Shown in pieces: positions 1-34,910 of a stretch of DNA of 64,000 nucleotides. The number at the start of each line of letters is the position of its first letter. Position 1 is the first letter of the stretch. This DNA is from Ampullaceana balthica (lineage: Eukaryota; Mollusca; Gastropoda; Lymnaeidae), in assembly GCA_944989445.1 (NCBI GenBank), contig CALYLW010000334.1:894127-958126 (forward strand), in the 5' to 3' direction. The notes below the pieces were generated by a model. It made no database searches and had not been told where the DNA came from. It saw only the letters and a list, made by a program, of their open reading frames with translations. A program made the position numbers and the translations under genes.

Positions 1-693
1 GGGAGAGAATATTCTCTCAAATCAGGGAGAATAAAATGGTAGAGCTGTTAAGTTTGTCATGAAGTCTAATGAAATTGAATATTTGGGCTCATTCAAACTG
101 TTTCATCGTGTACCAGATTTCTTGAGACAAATTGCACCACAGCAACGCCACCTTTCGAATTCAGTGGGATAGAGATATAGATATTATAATGTAACAGACA
201 GAGCGGCTGACAAAACTGTTGCAACCTACTGTTTAATTTTATTTTTGAAAATCGAATTTATTTAGGATATTAATTGCAAATAGAAATCTATTTATTAAAT
301 ATTTTTTTTTCTAAACAAAGACGTTAACCTTGATGATTAATAGTCAATGTTTAATGTGTATGCATTAAAATAAAATATAATCTAAGGATGTTAACACAGT
401 TCGTTTTCTGAAGGCCGGTTAAACGTTGTTTTTTTTTAAATTCTTCACGCGGGTTACGATATTACAATGTAGATCTTCACTAAATAAATAATAAATACTT
501 AAATGACAATAAAAGTGATTTGAAACATACTTATTTTCAAATAGAAAATAAAGTGTGTGTTGTTTTTTTTTGGGGGGGGGGTCAAAGATTTGTGACGTAT
601 TTTTAGAGGGGGGGTCTAAGTTTTTGTGACGACGCGTGACGAGGGGGAGGGAGGGGGTCAAAAATCGCGTGACGTCATTTATGGACGGCCCCT
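1..693. other. AT-rich intergenic DNA, left window edge
   Basis: I see no gene here. The stretch 565-660 has two runs of G and repeated short GTGACG words, and 670-680 contains a TGACGTCA palindrome. This looks like the decayed end of a repeat rather than a gene. The open frames in this interval are short, low-complexity and match no family I recognise. Confidence 0.5.
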
Positions 694-881
694 AAGTAAC
701 TTATCTGTGTCTGATAAATACGAAATATTAAACTTGCTGAAATGTACACAAAGTATTTCATCAATATACATAATTCCCGTTGTCTGTATGCATGTATGGA
801 ATAATGCACACAAAGTATTTCATAATAATTATAAATCCTCAAATCCTAATTTTACATCGGGAATTATGTATATTGATTAGT

Positions 882-882
<1 letters not shown>
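694..882 (+). repeat. Dispersed interspersed repeat, family R1
   Basis: The segment beginning with the TAACTTATCTGTG block and running through AAATATTAAACTTGCTGAAA and CACAAAGTATTTCATAATAA recurs almost unchanged at 50672-50780, and in other orientations or partial form at 44500-44680 and throughout 49850-50945. Shared blocks of tens of bases at several loci show that it is an interspersed repeat. I see no protein or RNA motif in it and cannot name the family. Confidence 0.7.
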
Positions 883-925
<43 letters not shown>

Positions 926-945
926 CTATATATATATCTATATTA
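883..945. repeat. (TA)n microsatellite
   Basis: A run of TA dinucleotides with a few CAT and CTA interruptions lies immediately left of the MITE that starts at 945. A similar TA run precedes the related MITE at 63450, so this MITE family sits in TA microsatellites at both places. Confidence 0.9.
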
Positions 946-1367
946 GGGCTGGTACTGAAAAACAATTTTGTTCGATTAATCGGGAAGAAATGTAATCGAT
1001 TAATTTCGATTAATTATATTTTTATAACACATATATAGATCCCATTAAATTACGATTCATTATTTCGCGAAATCGGTTAAGTCGCGGTAATTCCATGGCT
1101 CCCAATTTTCGTGACGTAACACAGCACATTCGTTCTGCTATGCAAGAAGTAAGGAAGAAAAACACTTTTGTTTACGTATGCACTTCTAAATAAATAATAA
1201 TAGTACGACGGAAATGTATGTAAGTAACAAAAAATATAAATTATTAATAAATTGGGGAAAATATTAGAAATATTTTCTTTAAAATTTTTATTCGAATTTT
1301 AATTGATCCAATTAATTTTAATCGATTAAAATCTATAACGATAAATCGATTTATTTCCGCAGCCCTA
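945..1367. mobile_element. Short inverted-repeat transposon (MITE), family M1, copy 1
   Basis: The element starts TAGGGCTG and ends CAGCCCTA, a terminal inverted repeat, and is flanked by TA-rich DNA. Just inside each end are repeated ATCGATTAAT-type words in both orientations, which gives it fold-back potential. It has no transposase and so is non-autonomous. An inverted relative starts at 63450; both share a block around GTTCTGCTATGCAAGAA. The TAGGGCTG end resembles hAT-type termini, but I cannot confirm a target duplication because of the TA-rich flanks. Confidence 0.75.
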
Positions 1368-3229
1368 ATATATATCATTTATTTATTTTAAAAAATTGTA
1401 AAATCTAGAATATTGAAATGAAGACAATGTAGGGAATATCTGAAAGAATACAAAACTTAAGGCTCAGCAAACAAATGAAACGCAAATATGAAAACGGCTG
1501 TCAGACTCATTACATATAGCTTAATTCATAAACAAGGTATGACAGTGAGTTTGATTGGTCTGCATGTTCTAGTTGATTAGAGATATTATAACATAATGCT
1601 TATATACATTAAAAAATATTTGTTGACTTCTTCTTTAGAAACATTTTAGTTATTATTTTAAAAGAATCTTGGTTCAAGTTCAAACACAACATTAGAGGGA
1701 GATGGCGTTTCAATAAATCTCTGTTGGTAGATTGCTGGTTAATAAATAGCTGGAAAGGCGGAGGGATTGGGGGGGGGGTGAGGTTCAGGAGAGAAATGCA
1801 CTGCACTTTGTTATCGTCAAACAATAAATGATGCCTAGGGAGCTCATAATCTGTCTTGATATTAAAAAATGTAAACAAAAATGTGCTCATCCTGACTCAT
1901 AACAGGAAACTGAATAGGATGCCGGTTAAATAAAAATGGGTTGGGGAAAAATAAGAGTCGATAAATTTTTTCTAAGGTCTAAAGCCCTTGCCCTTCAAAT
2001 AAGTTACTACAAGTTCACCATATATACCGGAGCAGTCGACAATTATGTGCCTGCTCCTAGACCTTATTCTCCATCTGGCAAAGACCAGAACACTCCGGGT
2101 TCGATGTGAACAAGGATTCACTCTAGCCTTTTGTATCGGGTATTAGATAGCAAATCTTACTTTCTTGTTAAAGAATTTGAATATTGTTGAGGTGTTTTTT
2201 TCCAGTCAGCAACTGTTGGCTGTATTTATTTGTTTGACGCGCGATCAAAGTAAACAACTGTAATAAAAACGTTCGCACGGTTTCTAATTCATAATTTTAA
2301 TAACAGTTTATAGCACATTTACAAATACACTAGTTGGTTGGCAGAGTAAAGTTATCTCACATGTGAGAGGTATTTGTTATAATAAAAAAACAAATAATAA
2401 TAATAAATAAAAACTATTGTTATATTCTTTTTAAATAATGTATTGGTTTATCTCCCTTGAAACATCTTGTTTTAAATTTCTAGTCGTTAGTTTCTTAAAA
2501 TGAAAATTTTAAAAGTAAGAGGAGTTTTTTAAAATCGAAATTAAATAAAAGCCAAATAAGAAATTAATCAAAGAAATAATGGAACTATCCTAAAGCATGT
2601 GAACGTTTTAACTGCAAAAACTTCAAACTCCTTATTGGATATAGATTCTTCTGATACTAATACTACTGTAATTTTAAAATAAAAAACAGAGGCTAAATTA
2701 GTATGAGAACGTGACACTGATGTGGTGATAAATTCATTGATTTTTAAAATTTGACAGCCGCCCTGTTGCTACAAATTCCTCGTTGTTAATTAGCTAATTG
2801 TATTCAATATATCCCACATGACATAGGCAAGGAATGCTTTAACCCCATGAATAAAAAAAAAGAATGAATTCAATACTATGTGGTTTATTTAGTTTATAAA
2901 GATATTTAGGGTCGAAGTAACCCTGCCTAAAATAACAATTAGTTCGAACATTGCTTACAACTGTCTTAAGTAATGCAAGTCTTGTTTAAAGTTATTTTTA
3001 ATGAAAAATTAATGACGATCAATTACGAATACACCAAAATTGTCAAATCTATTGCAATTTTGGCAATTGAGCATGCCATGGCTGAAAACATTGATACATG
3101 AAAGATTGAGCCATGAGGAAAAACAAAATTTTAATTTCATTAAAGAAATGAAGCCCTTCTTTTTAAAATAAAATAGTGTTCTGATCTGATTATTACTTTC
3201 TAATTATTATTTTTTTCAATTTATAGCGT
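1368..3229. other. Intergenic DNA without a recognisable gene
   Basis: AT-rich sequence with short open frames only, none resembling a known protein. 1758-1790 has a run of G on the plus strand. 2020-2150 has a higher GC content and may be a degraded SINE or repeat end, but no tRNA A and B box pair is visible. Confidence 0.5.
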
Positions 3230-3330
3230 TAATATATTTTTTTCGGGGGGGAGGGGGGGGCGGGCGGAAAATTTGGTTTCTGCCCCTGGCGGCACAGCCG
3301 CACATACCCACGCTACGTCGCTGCCTCTAA
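3230..3330. mobile_element. Degraded end of a hAT-like element
   Basis: The run from the G-rich tract at 3243 to CACGCTACGTCGCTG resembles the right terminus of the hAT element that ends at 33735 (CCTAGCTACGCCACTG), with several substitutions. Only the one end is visible. The call rests on this short similarity and is tentative. Confidence 0.35.
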
Positions 3331-3340
3331 GGTTGGTTGG

Positions 3341-3651
3341 CAATGTTCCCTCTAAGGTCCGTTGGTTCTTGTGCAAATTAAAAATCTCCTGTGCAAATTT
3401 GCACAGCATCCATTTTTTTTCCACATTTTACAAATTTGTTGCGTGATAACTGTAAACTGCTGCGTGGCGTTGGTCACATATCTAAAGGGAACACTGTTCG
3501 TAAGTCCGCGCGCAAACTAAAAAAAAAGTACTCGGGTGAAGAGTTTCACAGCATCCATTTTCATGTGCAAAATTTGCTGAACAGTAGTTCTAAACTGCGC
3601 TGCGGCATCGGTTAAGATATCTGCGCGGCGAGCAACTTAAAGGGAACATTG
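3341..3651. mobile_element. Short TIR element (MITE) with CAATGTTCCC ends
   Basis: The left end reads CAATGTTCCCTCTAAGG and the right end CTTAAAGGGAACATTG, an imperfect inverted repeat. The interior repeats the phrase TTTGCACAGCATCCATTTT in diverged form at about 3393 and 3545, and another AAGGGAACA lies at 3484, so the element may hold internal duplications. No coding capacity is seen. The eight bases on each side do not match cleanly, so I cannot state a target duplication. Confidence 0.6.
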
Positions 3652-6600
3652 TGTGTAGGTAAACTATGAATTATCTTCAGTTTATAGCTTTCAATTCTGA
3701 GATGAGACAAGCTATATATAAAGAATTAGAAAACTCCGAAGATCATCATGTACTCTTCAAACATTTTAATAAATTTTCTTTTACACAAGCCATTGGTGTT
3801 ATTTTTAACTTTATCATTTCATTTCAGTGCAACCATACCATAGTAATTTGATATTTCTAACCAGGGCTGAAATGGTTGGTTGCTAAATTGTGCACTTTAA
3901 ATTAAAAACGCCTAATACAAGACAGAAGTGAATAATATGAAAGTATTCTTAGTTTTTAAACATAAATGTCAGGAAAGTTAGTTTTTAAAAGGTTCAATTT
4001 ATTTAAATTTTATGACATTGAGATAGATTTTGTGTACATATTCAAAAAGACAAGGAAACTAGAGATAAAAAAACAACAACTTAATCTTGGTCACATTACC
4101 CATAAAAGAATACAATATAATACACTAAATAAAATTTGTAGACACCCTTATGAGAGTATAGAGAATCTATACCAAAACAAAAGTGGTCTAGGTTTAGTAT
4201 ACATAACATTTACTTACAAACTAAATAATGTTTAGCTCTTCAATAAAACATCAAAGATACAACAGAAGATCATTAACTTTCTCATCATTCTTACAAGTGG
4301 AATAAGTGACTTAAAAGTGTTTTTTTTAATGGCGGTACTGTATTTCTTATATACAGCATATACTTTTGGGCTTTTTTTTTAAAATCAGTCGTTAATGTCA
4401 ATATATTTCATTACTATCTTATGTAATCAAAGTTCAAAGAGAGAACTACAAAATAATTTACTTAAAGCAAATTAAAATATAAGCACATTGGGTTAGCAGC
4501 ACTGTTATGTAAGTAGTGTTAAATGTTGACTGAGCTATGGTTTTATGCCTCAAACTGCAAGAAGCCTGATAGCACTTTTGGTCTTAATTTAAGAGGGTCT
4601 ATACAGAAACTTTGGCCAGTGATTTCTTCAAAAAAATAGGATCAAAATTTGTTTAAGTATTAAGACATTTAGTTAGCATCATATAATAAATTATTTCTAT
4701 AGAATAAAATACAATTCCAAGGATAAAAAATAAAAAAATTAAACAGGTTTTGTTTCTTCAAGTCCTTAAAATAAATAACAGACTTTTAATGACAGCCTAA
4801 TAACAGGGTAAATAAAGATTAAATAAATTTTAACAATGTTAGTGATGTGAACAGAATTAGTTAAAAGATATAGGGGAAAACAAAACAAAAAAATTTAATG
4901 ACATTTAAAATCAATATATAATATGACTGGGGCAGTAGTTAGCACACATGTTCATGTTGAATGCTTGCAGCAAAGTAAATAAACTTAACAGGCAGGAAAA
5001 CTTTGAATGTAAAAAGAAACAGCAGCAGTATTTAACAGACTTCTAACAAAACAAAAAAAAAGTTTAGTATTTTTATGTAAGACAACAAACAATAAAATAA
5101 GATTTAATGTTTCATTAACTGTAAGTACTGTATGTATTTCTAGTACTGCTTGGCTAATACTAATATAGAGTTGTGTTTTTCTAATTCCTCAGTAATGTTT
5201 TATATATATTTTACTTAATTTAGGATGCTAATGGTAAACTTTTCTATTTGACAGACAAATATCTTATTATATGTCATCTTCTCATACAACAAATCACACT
5301 GGAAATGTTGACATAAGAAATATATGTAACTCTTAAAAATGATGAAACAATAAATAAAACATGTAGAGAAAACAGCCATGGACACTCAAAAAATATGTCA
5401 TTTTAATATGAATTATGGGAAAATTCAGATTTCTCATGAAAATGAATAGAATATTTTTTAAATACATCAACTTCAACAAGTGAACAATTCAAAATTAGCT
5501 TCCACAATCGTACAAACAACTAATCAAAATATTTTAGGCAAATCATTTGTTTTTCATCGACAAAGAGGTGGGTTTCATTTTGAAATGATTCACTTGCAGC
5601 AATCACACAAACACCCACAAGATGAAAGCATTGACACTTGTAGTACCATCACCATGACAACCATCACCAGCAGAACAATTTATGTATGTAAGCAGACAGC
5701 CTCACAAGACTATGTCAATAACAACAAGACTCCACACTATTTACAAATACATCATCAGAACATATTATCTATTCTAGCCAATCGTGTCAAAAACGTAGTC
5801 TACCATGAAAATGACAAAGACACAAATTTCAAAGCATCTTTTGCTAACTGTATTATGTATTTCATAAGGCTACACACAGTACATCCACTCTCAATAGATC
5901 TAACAGTTCAAAACACAGCGCATTCAACTTTGCTATTGAATTTTTCTATCTACACACAAACTCTCTATGGCAACTGCTATCAGCACTACTTGAAGGGTTT
6001 TATAAAATTCAAATTTTCCCTTTAAACATGATTTTCCTTGAGCATTACCCTGAACTCAACTTTGAGCTTCACGCTTTTATTGTGGGTTTGCTGAAATTTG
6101 CCTTTAGTCGAATACATATTATATATACAAGGACCCTAATTAAACATTTTCAGATACGATGTTGTACAGCCCCTAGTAATCCTTTAGTAAACTGTAGTGT
6201 CATCGCTTGCTGATATAATTCTTCCAATGAGCTTACAATATTGATTGATTAAAAATTCCTTATTCCATATCCATAAAAACATGAATATTTTTGTAATCAG
6301 CTGCCTAATGCCTACATGCTACACCGATTCACTTCGCAGCCAACCTCTTCAGTTCATTAACAGTTAAATGCTAGAGAACATTTACTCAAGACTAAGTTAT
6401 ATAACACAAGGTGATAATAAGCAAGGGAAAAAAAAGAATAGAGAGACCTTGTAAATACTACACTAGATTTCAAAAGAGCATGAGAACAAAAAAAAATCCA
6501 TCATTAAAACAACAACACCTACAGCCTCTCACAAACCTATTAGAACATCAAAAGGTAATAGCTAAAAAAACAACAACTGATTATTCAACAGGGACACTCT

Positions 6601-7926
6601 GAAATAAGTTCAGTAGCAAATACTTACAAATAAATCTGAACAAAATCCATCAACAGTCTATGCATTTCAACAGGCAGGTTTCCGATTTCACAGAGATTAT
6701 AAACCAAACAACTTAAAGAGTACGCAGCGAAAAGGAAGACCAAGGAGCACAATGCTTTTAAAAATCCTTGAAGTTTAAAAAATAAAATTCAATTCTTAAA
6801 ATTCCGGAAAATCTCTTTCCGTGACTGTACAGGTTTTTATTTATTGGATATCCAATAATGATGAACATCTCCTGGTCTCTGGGGACAGCATAAAGCCCAC
6901 TTTCCATCAACAACAAACCCAATCTGTTTTCAACTAAAATGTATCTTCTCATTTAGTTATCATCTGTCCATTTCATTTCAGCAGCTGTTATAAAGACAAC
7001 CTAGCTTTTAATAAAAGCTTGCATCACATACACATATAACCATGTTTAGATATTTATTAAGCTCCTACACATTTTTTCCAGGAGAAGCCTGATTATGCAC
7101 TAGTATTTTGTTTCATGGTGGGCATTTTGGAAAAAACAACAACATACTAGCAGTATTTTTGTTTAAAACATCCCAAACAAGTTATGTGTCACTACAAAAA
7201 CAAAGTATACAAAATGGATCAACTTGAACTATTTTGTGTTATGGAACATTTTAACAAAGTATTTATTATTAACATTGTAAGACATTACCTAAGCTGTCTA
7301 AAAAAAAACTTTTTTCCTTTACAAAAGTAAATTCGTAACATGGTCCAACAATGCCATTAGGCATGATAGTCCAAGCTCTAACGTAGCATGAAAAGACAGA
7401 ACTATAAACACAGTTTTATAACCTCAAAATGCTGGTAAAACAGCTTTGTAACAAAAATTAACAAGGGACAGTAGAATTAAAAATTAAAACTTTAGACTCA
7501 ACAATATATATGCTTTGTTTTAAATTAGAAAACTCAACAACAAAAGTTACCAACTTGACTAACGATACTTTTTTCGCCACAAATCTTTATAAGCACACTG
7601 TCTTTAAAAAGGGTTAGACTATTTTACTGTGGTATAAATATTATATAGATATCTATATGTATGCAGACATATAGATATATTTATAATATATTACTGTGTT
7701 GCTTTTTTTCTTCTTCAAATAAATGTATTTGTTGGGAAAACAAATGATCAATTCTTTTCAGCTATGGAATCAAACATCATTACTATGAGAGTGCTACCCT
7801 TATTTTGAATCAAAGTATATTTCTATTTCAACAATTTCCAAATGATTTCAACAACTAAGACTATCAGAATGGAATTGTTTCTGAATGCTCGCCAAAAATT
7901 AACTTCTAAAATTGGCTGTAACAAAT
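3652..7926 (-). other. 3' flank and probable 3' UTR of TRAM1
   Basis: This interval follows the TRAM1 stop codon at 7927 in the direction of transcription. No conserved open frame exists on either strand; the longest plus-strand frame (5480-6025) starts at GTG and matches nothing I know. Plus-strand composition is rich in A and C (so the minus strand is rich in T and G) from about 4900, as is common in long 3' UTRs. Several TTTATT words on the plus strand, for example at 6836-6841, are AATAAA polyadenylation signals on the minus strand, but I cannot choose between them without transcript data. Confidence 0.4.
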
Positions 7927-30871
<22,945 letters not shown>

Positions 30872-33735
30872 CAGTGGCGTAGCTAGGGTCATCTGCGCCC
30901 GGGGACATGATACAAAATCTGCGCCCCTTCCCGGTCCAACAGATTCTCGGGGCTCACTGAGACCTCAAGGAAATTGTGTAATTTACGGTTTATATGGTTC
31001 ATTTTCTAAGCATCTTGTATTTTAATGAAATAGAATACAGACTAATAATTCTCTATACGATTGTAAAACAATTTATTTGAAAAAAATATATATACTCTAC
31101 TAATTATACATGACTAGACATAGTCTACAACAAATTGATCCTCCTTGATTTGACAGTCGCAAACTCGTCAATCACATTGTCAAAATTATTATTCTCAAGT
31201 GTTTCTCTTTCGTTGCTAAGGAGTGCAAGATCACTCAGATGACCTTGTCCCATTGAAGCACGTAAATTAGACAATATAAGCTTCAGTTTGCTGAAGGGCC
31301 GCTCACAGCTTGCAATTGAAACAGTAATTCATAGAAGTATTTGCTGTGAAATGCGCAGATTCGGAAATACATCATTTTCATATTAGACGATAAAACCAAA
31401 AAGATCCAAAAGGGTTTCCGGTAGAACTTCAGTCCAGGTACTGAGCAGCATTTGTAAGTCTCTGTCTAAAATAATCATGAATGTTGACAAGTTCTAGCTC
31501 CAGCGATTCACGATCAGTTGCTGCTTCCTTGAAATTCATAGTAGGATCCTGCCACCGTTTCTGGACACGATCAATTATCCTAAGTATGGTGTTCCAGAAA
31601 TGTAACAAAACTAGGAAGTTAAAGTTTGATATATCTGACAGCAAAGTTTCTGCATCACTTCTGGTGTCACGCGTCATAGTTGCATCTTCTGATATTTTTT
31701 CCAACAGCCCTACTAGTTCATCTCTCTCTATCTATCTCTATCTATGGCACCCATCCATCCTCATGGGATGATGGCGTTTCCTCCTGCTCCTCTACCTTCC
31801 CCTTTCTCCTGGCCCTTTTCTCCTCGCTCCTGGCTGTAATGGAGGCTTCCGCGACTTGAATGCCCTCGCGCACTTTTGCCCGCCAGGAGGTGCGCTCCAC
31901 AGCAATGGTCTCCCACGTTTTATGGTCAATCTGCGCCAGAGTCATGTCTTTCTTGCAGACATCCTTGAAGCGCAAGCAGGGGCGTCCTCTCTTCCGCATA
32001 CCAGTTGCCAGCTCGCCGTAAAGCAAGGCTCTTGGAATGCGCTCCGGGCTCATCCTGCGGACATGTCCCAACCACCGCAGGCGCCTCTCACTCAGGATTG
32101 AGTGCATGCTCATCATATGACTCCTTCTGAGTACCTCGACATTCGTGATCTTATCCTGCCACTTGATGTGCAGAATCCTGCGCAAGCATCGTAAGTGGAA
32201 GCTGTTGAGTTGCTTTGTTTGTTTGGCATATGTCATCCAGCACTCGCTGCCATAGAGGAGTGTGCTGAGCACGCAGGCCTGGTACACAGTGATTTTCGTC
32301 CTATCAGTAAGCTGTGCATTGTTCCACACTCTTTTATTCAGCCTAGCCATTAATGATGCAGCCTTGCCGATTGTGGTTTCAATTTCATTTTCCAGGGAGA
32401 GTGTGCTTGTGATGTTACTGCCAAGGTAGGTAAAATCCTCGACAACATCCAAGGTGTTTCCCTCAATGGAAATTGCTGGGAAGCAGTCTGTTCCTTGTCT
32501 CATAATGTTGGTCTTTTTTAGGCTTATCGTTAGACCAAAATCCTTGCATGCCTCTGAGAACTTATTGACCAAAAGTTAGTTCATCTAGTCCTTCATAAAT
32601 AAATAGCTTTAACAGCTTCTGATCGTGCACTCCAACGTGTTTCAGACTCCATCTTCGCTGTGATTGGCACAACTCTTTTTAATTCTTCCCAATAAGTATA
32701 TATACTTTCAACTATTTTTAAAAAAACGTGATAACAACTGGATCCTGATTAGCTGAGTGTACTCCTGCTAGGTTTAAGCTGTGGTTGTCAGTTGACGAAG
32801 AATGCTCTATGATTTCTGGCACATATTCACTTTTGAAGGCAGTATAAATGCCCAGTCATTACAGCAGGATTGTCATAACATTGTGACCGACAGTCGGCTA
32901 GAGGTATGACTCCAGTTACTCTACTATAACTCTTTCAAGGCTTGCTGCGTCTTTGGAATGTATCTGAACAAAAACTAAAAAATGATTATTTGATGGTTAA
33001 TTTTATAATTTGAAAATTACCATCCACAAATCTGATGACTTGAGAAAGCTGTTCCCCGTGACCTAGATCGGGTGTTGAGTCCATTAAGATATCCTAGTAC
33101 ATGTTTTTTCTGATTTCACTCAACAGCTGATTCCTTACAGTCGATGTAAGTAGGTGGATTGATTCAATTTTTATTTCCGATGATAAATAAGATACTGAAC
33201 CTGGATTTTCTCGGGCATGTTGTAGTTATTGTTTTTTTCTAACAATGGATCATACTGAGCAACGAATTTGATCACAGAGAGAAAGTTTCCAACATTTTTA
33301 TCCTCGTCCTTATGAAGATGTGCCTCATGGCCACGCAGTGCGAAATTTTTTGAAACTAGAACCTTAATACAGTTAAGTATTCTTTTCAAAATATCGCGCC
33401 AAGTTGTTTTTTTTTCTTCAATTTTCAGCTCCCAGCAACTCAAAGTTTAAAAAAAAAGCGCCATCAGAAATATAACATTATGGACATGTCATTTGTTTAT
33501 GAGTAGAATGGCGCCCCTTAATGCTCAATGGGGGCGCCAAAATCATGATTGCCAACTGGTTTAAAATTAAGATATTTGTGGAGCTCCAAAATTCAAACTT
33601 GCAAACGTATTTGGGATACATTAGTTTACATTAAAATAAAATTGAATAATTAGTTTTCACACTCATTTTGGCGCCCACTAACGTGGCGCCCGGGGACATA
33701 TGTCCCCCCCCCTGCACCCCCTAGCTACGCCACTG
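30872..33735 (-). mobile_element. hAT transposon with broken transposase, interrupted by a LINE fragment
   Basis: Ends are CAGTGGCGTAGCTAGG and CCTAGCTACGCCACTG, classic hAT termini. The minus strand carries pieces of a zinc-finger-MYM/DUF4371 type hAT transposase in order: NFLSVIKFVAQYDPLLEKN (33171-33443), DSTPDLGHGEQLSQVIRF (about 33030-33080), the CRSQCYDNPAVM segment (about 32870-32900), LLEKISEDATMTRDTRSDAE and LVLLHFWNTILRIIDRVQKR (31429-31704), and the C-terminal dimerisation motif CERPFSKLKLILSNLR (about 31120-31320). Frameshifts and stops separate the pieces. The 8-bp flanks (AGCCAGAG and ATGTTGAA) do not match, so the target duplication is lost or the element is rearranged. Confidence 0.88.
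31724..32576 (-). mobile_element. 5'-truncated non-LTR retrotransposon fragment inside the hAT element
   Basis: The minus strand frame 31742-32572 encodes the C-terminal part of a LINE reverse transcriptase: FGLTISLKKTNIM, EDFTYLGSNIT, LLYGSECWMTYAKQTKQL, ILHIKWQDKITNVEVLRR, RLRWLGHVRRMSPERIPRAL and a Lys/Glu-rich end. The insertion is flanked by a perfect 10-bp target duplication, TAGTTCATCT, at 31714-31723 and 32577-32586. Its 3' end carries a short tail of TAGA/GA repeats (31724-31745). The frame is open throughout, so the insertion is fairly young. It belongs to a different subfamily from the LINE at 22219-28110, but the same general type. Confidence 0.9.
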
Positions 33736-34865
33736 ATGTTGAATTAAAGTCTGTTTAAAATATTTTTTTTACAAAAAAATAATAATTATAGTAGTATTCA
33801 AAAACAAAGGTCCTGGTCAACTGCTCCTCTACCCCCACCTCAAACCAGCTTTCACTTTCACTTGAATTTAGAAGCAGTTCGCTTGGGCCCTTAGGGGTGC
33901 TGACTGAATTGAATCCTGGCCCTGGTTACTGAGCCTGGTTACTCTTTTATAGATTGACATTAAATGGATACAATGACTTCATATTATTCACTCTTCCCTT
34001 GTTGCCTAAATCTTTGCCTTGTTAGTTTACGTATTCCTCTTTAAATTCAAATCTTCCTTCAAAAAATAACCTAATTCATACATGTCTTAAAAGTTTAAAA
34101 CCGGACTTTTCGTTATGATTTGGCCGAATCTTTTTCCTATTAGACAGCCCTTTTGACAAGTTCATTGGACGATATATATCACGAGGCCAACTGTCCAACC
34201 CTTATTTACAGAAATGGGCGGAGCTGACTGATCATTCGTTGATGCTTAAAGAACACACACCGCAAGGGAAATGGCCTTGACCTTTCGCGACACATTACTT
34301 CGACTATTGAAAAACATGTCCAAGGAAACTCGGTGGACGGATGCATGTTAGTGGTTAGCTTCTCCTGAATTTAGACAGCCTCTGAATGGATGCAACGCGT
34401 TTACACCGAGAAGCCCGCAACTCTGACCTGTAAATTCATGTAATGTTAAGTCTTTAAATGGTTAATTTTCCCACTGTCTTACGTTCCCATTACTTAGCCC
34501 TACGAATTAACAAACTACTACTATTAGTATTAGTACTACATTGTCAGTGTCTACATGTAGTACTAGAAGTCAGAAGGCAAGTTTAGTTTAAGACATTTAA
34601 GTGCCAAGGCCAATGAGAATCAGAATGTGAATCACTTGAAAGTACTGATACTTACAGTTTGCTTTGTAGAAATTGCCAATGACAATTGAATGTGTGCACT
34701 GATACTGATAGCCTAGGACTAGGATTTTCATAAATCAAAACTTGATCATTTGTGATCTGTCCTGATTGTTTTGAACATTCTTTTTAATAAATGTATCATT
34801 GAATCATTATAATATAATTACATGTATTATTTGTATATATATAATATTAATTTTTCTTTTTTCAG
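33736..34865 (+). promoter_or_regulatory. Presumed ZMYND8 promoter and 5' noncoding exon region
   Basis: There is no conserved frame here. The stretch 34130-34450 is richer in CG dinucleotides than its surroundings (for example CTTTCGCGACAC and CAACGCGTTTACACCGAG), which may mark the ZMYND8 transcription start. This is inference from composition and position. Confidence 0.35.
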
Positions 34866-34885
34866 ATCTGAGATTGAGATAATAT

Positions 34886-34910
34886 ATGAACGTTATGGTG
34901 GATGCCAACA
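34886..34910 (+). CDS. ZMYND8: Possible first coding exon of ZMYND8
   Basis: A likely exon starts after CTTTTTTCAG at 34866 and ends GCCAACA/GTAATA at 34910. It holds ATG at 34886 (MNVMVDAN), ending in phase 1. The acceptor CTATACAG at 36174 would continue in frame to [16 protein letters not shown]. If this exon is noncoding, translation can begin at the ATG at 36177. The chain is consistent, but no conserved residues prove the first eight codons. Confidence 0.5.

Noticed and set aside
2020..2150. Possible tRNA or SINE in a GC-richer patch
   Set aside because: A GGGTTCGATGT word resembles a B-box, but no A-box or cloverleaf fits upstream.
5480..6025. 181-codon plus-strand frame
   Set aside because: It starts at GTG, has no recognisable domain, and lies opposite the probable TRAM1 3' UTR. 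The composition follows the local A/C-rich bias.
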